Source: Halobacteria archaeon
Lineage (GTDB): Archaea; Halobacteriota; Syntropharchaeia; Alkanophagales; Methanospirareceae
DNA: 5,686 nucleotides
Direction of reading: 5' to 3'
Assembly: GCA_029932715.1 (NCBI GenBank)
Contig: JAOZPO010000097.1
Location: 1-5,686 of the forward strand
Program-made: the position numbers and the translations under genes
The notes under the pieces: model-generated
What the model was told of the DNA's origin: nothing
What the model saw: the letters and a program-made list of their open reading frames with translations, nothing else
The model's database searches: none
Shown here: positions 5,057-5,686 of the stretch, one piece after another
Layout of the letters: each line of letters starts with the position of its first letter
Numbering within the stretch: the first letter of the stretch is position 1

Positions 5057-5686
5057 CGAAGTACTCGCCTGTATCGATGTTTTGAACTGGTGCTTGCCAC
5101 CGCAAATACGGATAAGTCTCATCTTCTATAATTGCCCAGACATTAACAAAATCCCAACCAACAAAAGTTGCTTGTTGTTTCATCTCCGCAGTGGTTTTGC
5201 CTTCGCCGCCTGCGCTTTGAGTCTGTCCGGATGTCTCTATGTCCCAGTAGGAATGAGTGACTGTTCCAGACGGATTATAACCAACTAAACCACCCACAAA
5301 GCAACCACCCGTTATATCAACATCTTCCAACCCAACATCCTTTATCTCGCTGCCTGTACCGGTATAGCCAAACAAGCCCACATAATCAGTAGGTCGGTTT
5401 ATACATAGATTAGTTATTTTATGACCTCTGCCATCAAAAGTTCCTGTAAACGCATTACTTGAACTGCCAACCGGCACAAACCCCGCTCCTCCGTTCCAGT
5501 TCACCGTCTCAGAACAGTCAATATCCGTGCCTAAATAATAGCTCCCGGATAAATTGTTATTCATATCTTGCAGCTCTTTACAGGTGGTTATTTCGGGCTT
5601 CAACCATCTCACAACCCGCTCCATCACCGTGTTCCTATCAGCCGCGTTGTTTATTCCTTCAAATCCGAATGCGAAGTACACGACTT
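5037..5686 (-). CDS. GLUG-repeat cell-surface protein, C-terminal portion; 5' end beyond the window, frameshifted at 3' end
   Basis: The frame is open at the right edge, so the signal peptide and N-terminal domains are not visible. It stops at TAG 5037-5039. The first visible residues ([28 protein letters not shown]) look like the last strand and helix of an alpha/beta domain such as those found before repeat regions in archaeal surface proteins. A GTG at 5681 exists but lies inside that strand and is unlikely to be a start. About 170 residues of GLUG-type beta-helix follow: [46 protein letters not shown] and FVGGLVGYN, closing with [11 protein letters not shown] and the YPYLRW ending usual for this domain. 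NLS near the start of the repeats is a possible N-glycosylation site. After NIDTGEYFE the frame runs into a stop, while the matching continuation TIQAAIDD lies in another frame. Such proteins act outside the cell in adhesion, surface-layer or polysaccharide contacts (family knowledge, not specific evidence). Confidence 0.85.
   Translation of the reverse strand, partial: VVYFAFGFEGINNAADRNTVMERVVRWLKPEITTCKELQDMNNNLSGSYYLGTDIDCSETVNWNGGAGFVPVGSSSNAFTGTFDGRGHKITNLCINRPTDYVGLFGYTGTGSEIKDVGLEDVDITGGCFVGGLVGYNPSGTVTHSYWDIETSGQTQSAGGEGKTTAEMKQQATFVGWDFVNVWAIIEDETYPYLRWQAPVQNIDTGEYFEQYKPQ

Overview
The window looks archaeal, most likely from a methanogen- or ANME-like euryarchaeon (inference). Four things point that way: an archaeal-type TrmI, a corrinoid-uptake ATPase with the C-terminal extension I recall from methanosarcinal and haloarchaeal proteins, an RPA-like OB-fold protein, and a secreted GLUG/NosD-type beta-helix protein. 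AGA, AGG and ATA codons are frequent. Several genes have a TATA-like box about 24-27 nt before the chosen start codon and no good Shine-Dalgarno, which is the geometry of leaderless archaeal transcripts.

Left part (minus strand, 1-2214). At the left edge is trmI (tRNA m1A57/58 methyltransferase), open at the window boundary. About 150 nt upstream of its start lies the end of a second minus-strand unit: cobT (lower-ligand activation for cobamides), followed 13 nt later by a small unrecognised ORF that contains an HExxH pattern.

Middle (2215-2513). This AT-rich divergent control region separates cobT from a plus-strand ABC ATPase gene. It holds the probable cobT promoter, several plus-strand TATA-like boxes, a 9-bp direct repeat, and a short decayed stretch that still encodes the dinucleotide-binding N-terminus of a FAD-dependent oxidoreductase.

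Plus-strand pair (2514-4513). A BtuD-like ABC ATPase carries a fused Rossmann-like domain of about 145 residues. It is followed 47 nt downstream by a two-OB-fold protein resembling replication protein A. CobT and BtuD make functional sense as divergent neighbours: corrinoid import plus nucleotide-loop assembly is a salvage arrangement. No permease or binding-protein gene is in view.

Right part (minus strand, 4645-5686). This is the C-terminal end of a large exported or cell-surface protein entering from the right edge: a short tail of an alpha/beta domain, then GLUG beta-helix repeats, then a NosD/pectate-lyase-like beta-helix. A one-base deletion near 5055 breaks the frame between the last two parts. 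The gene converges with the OB-fold gene, and the 131-bp gap between them (4514-4644) holds three inverted repeats and a T-run.

I see no tRNA, rRNA, CRISPR array, complete insertion sequence or recognisable riboswitch. The most notable items are the oxidoreductase remnant, the ABC-Rossmann fusion, the single-base break in the surface protein, and the mutually exclusive hairpins at the convergent junction. I do not see a clear new multi-gene system.
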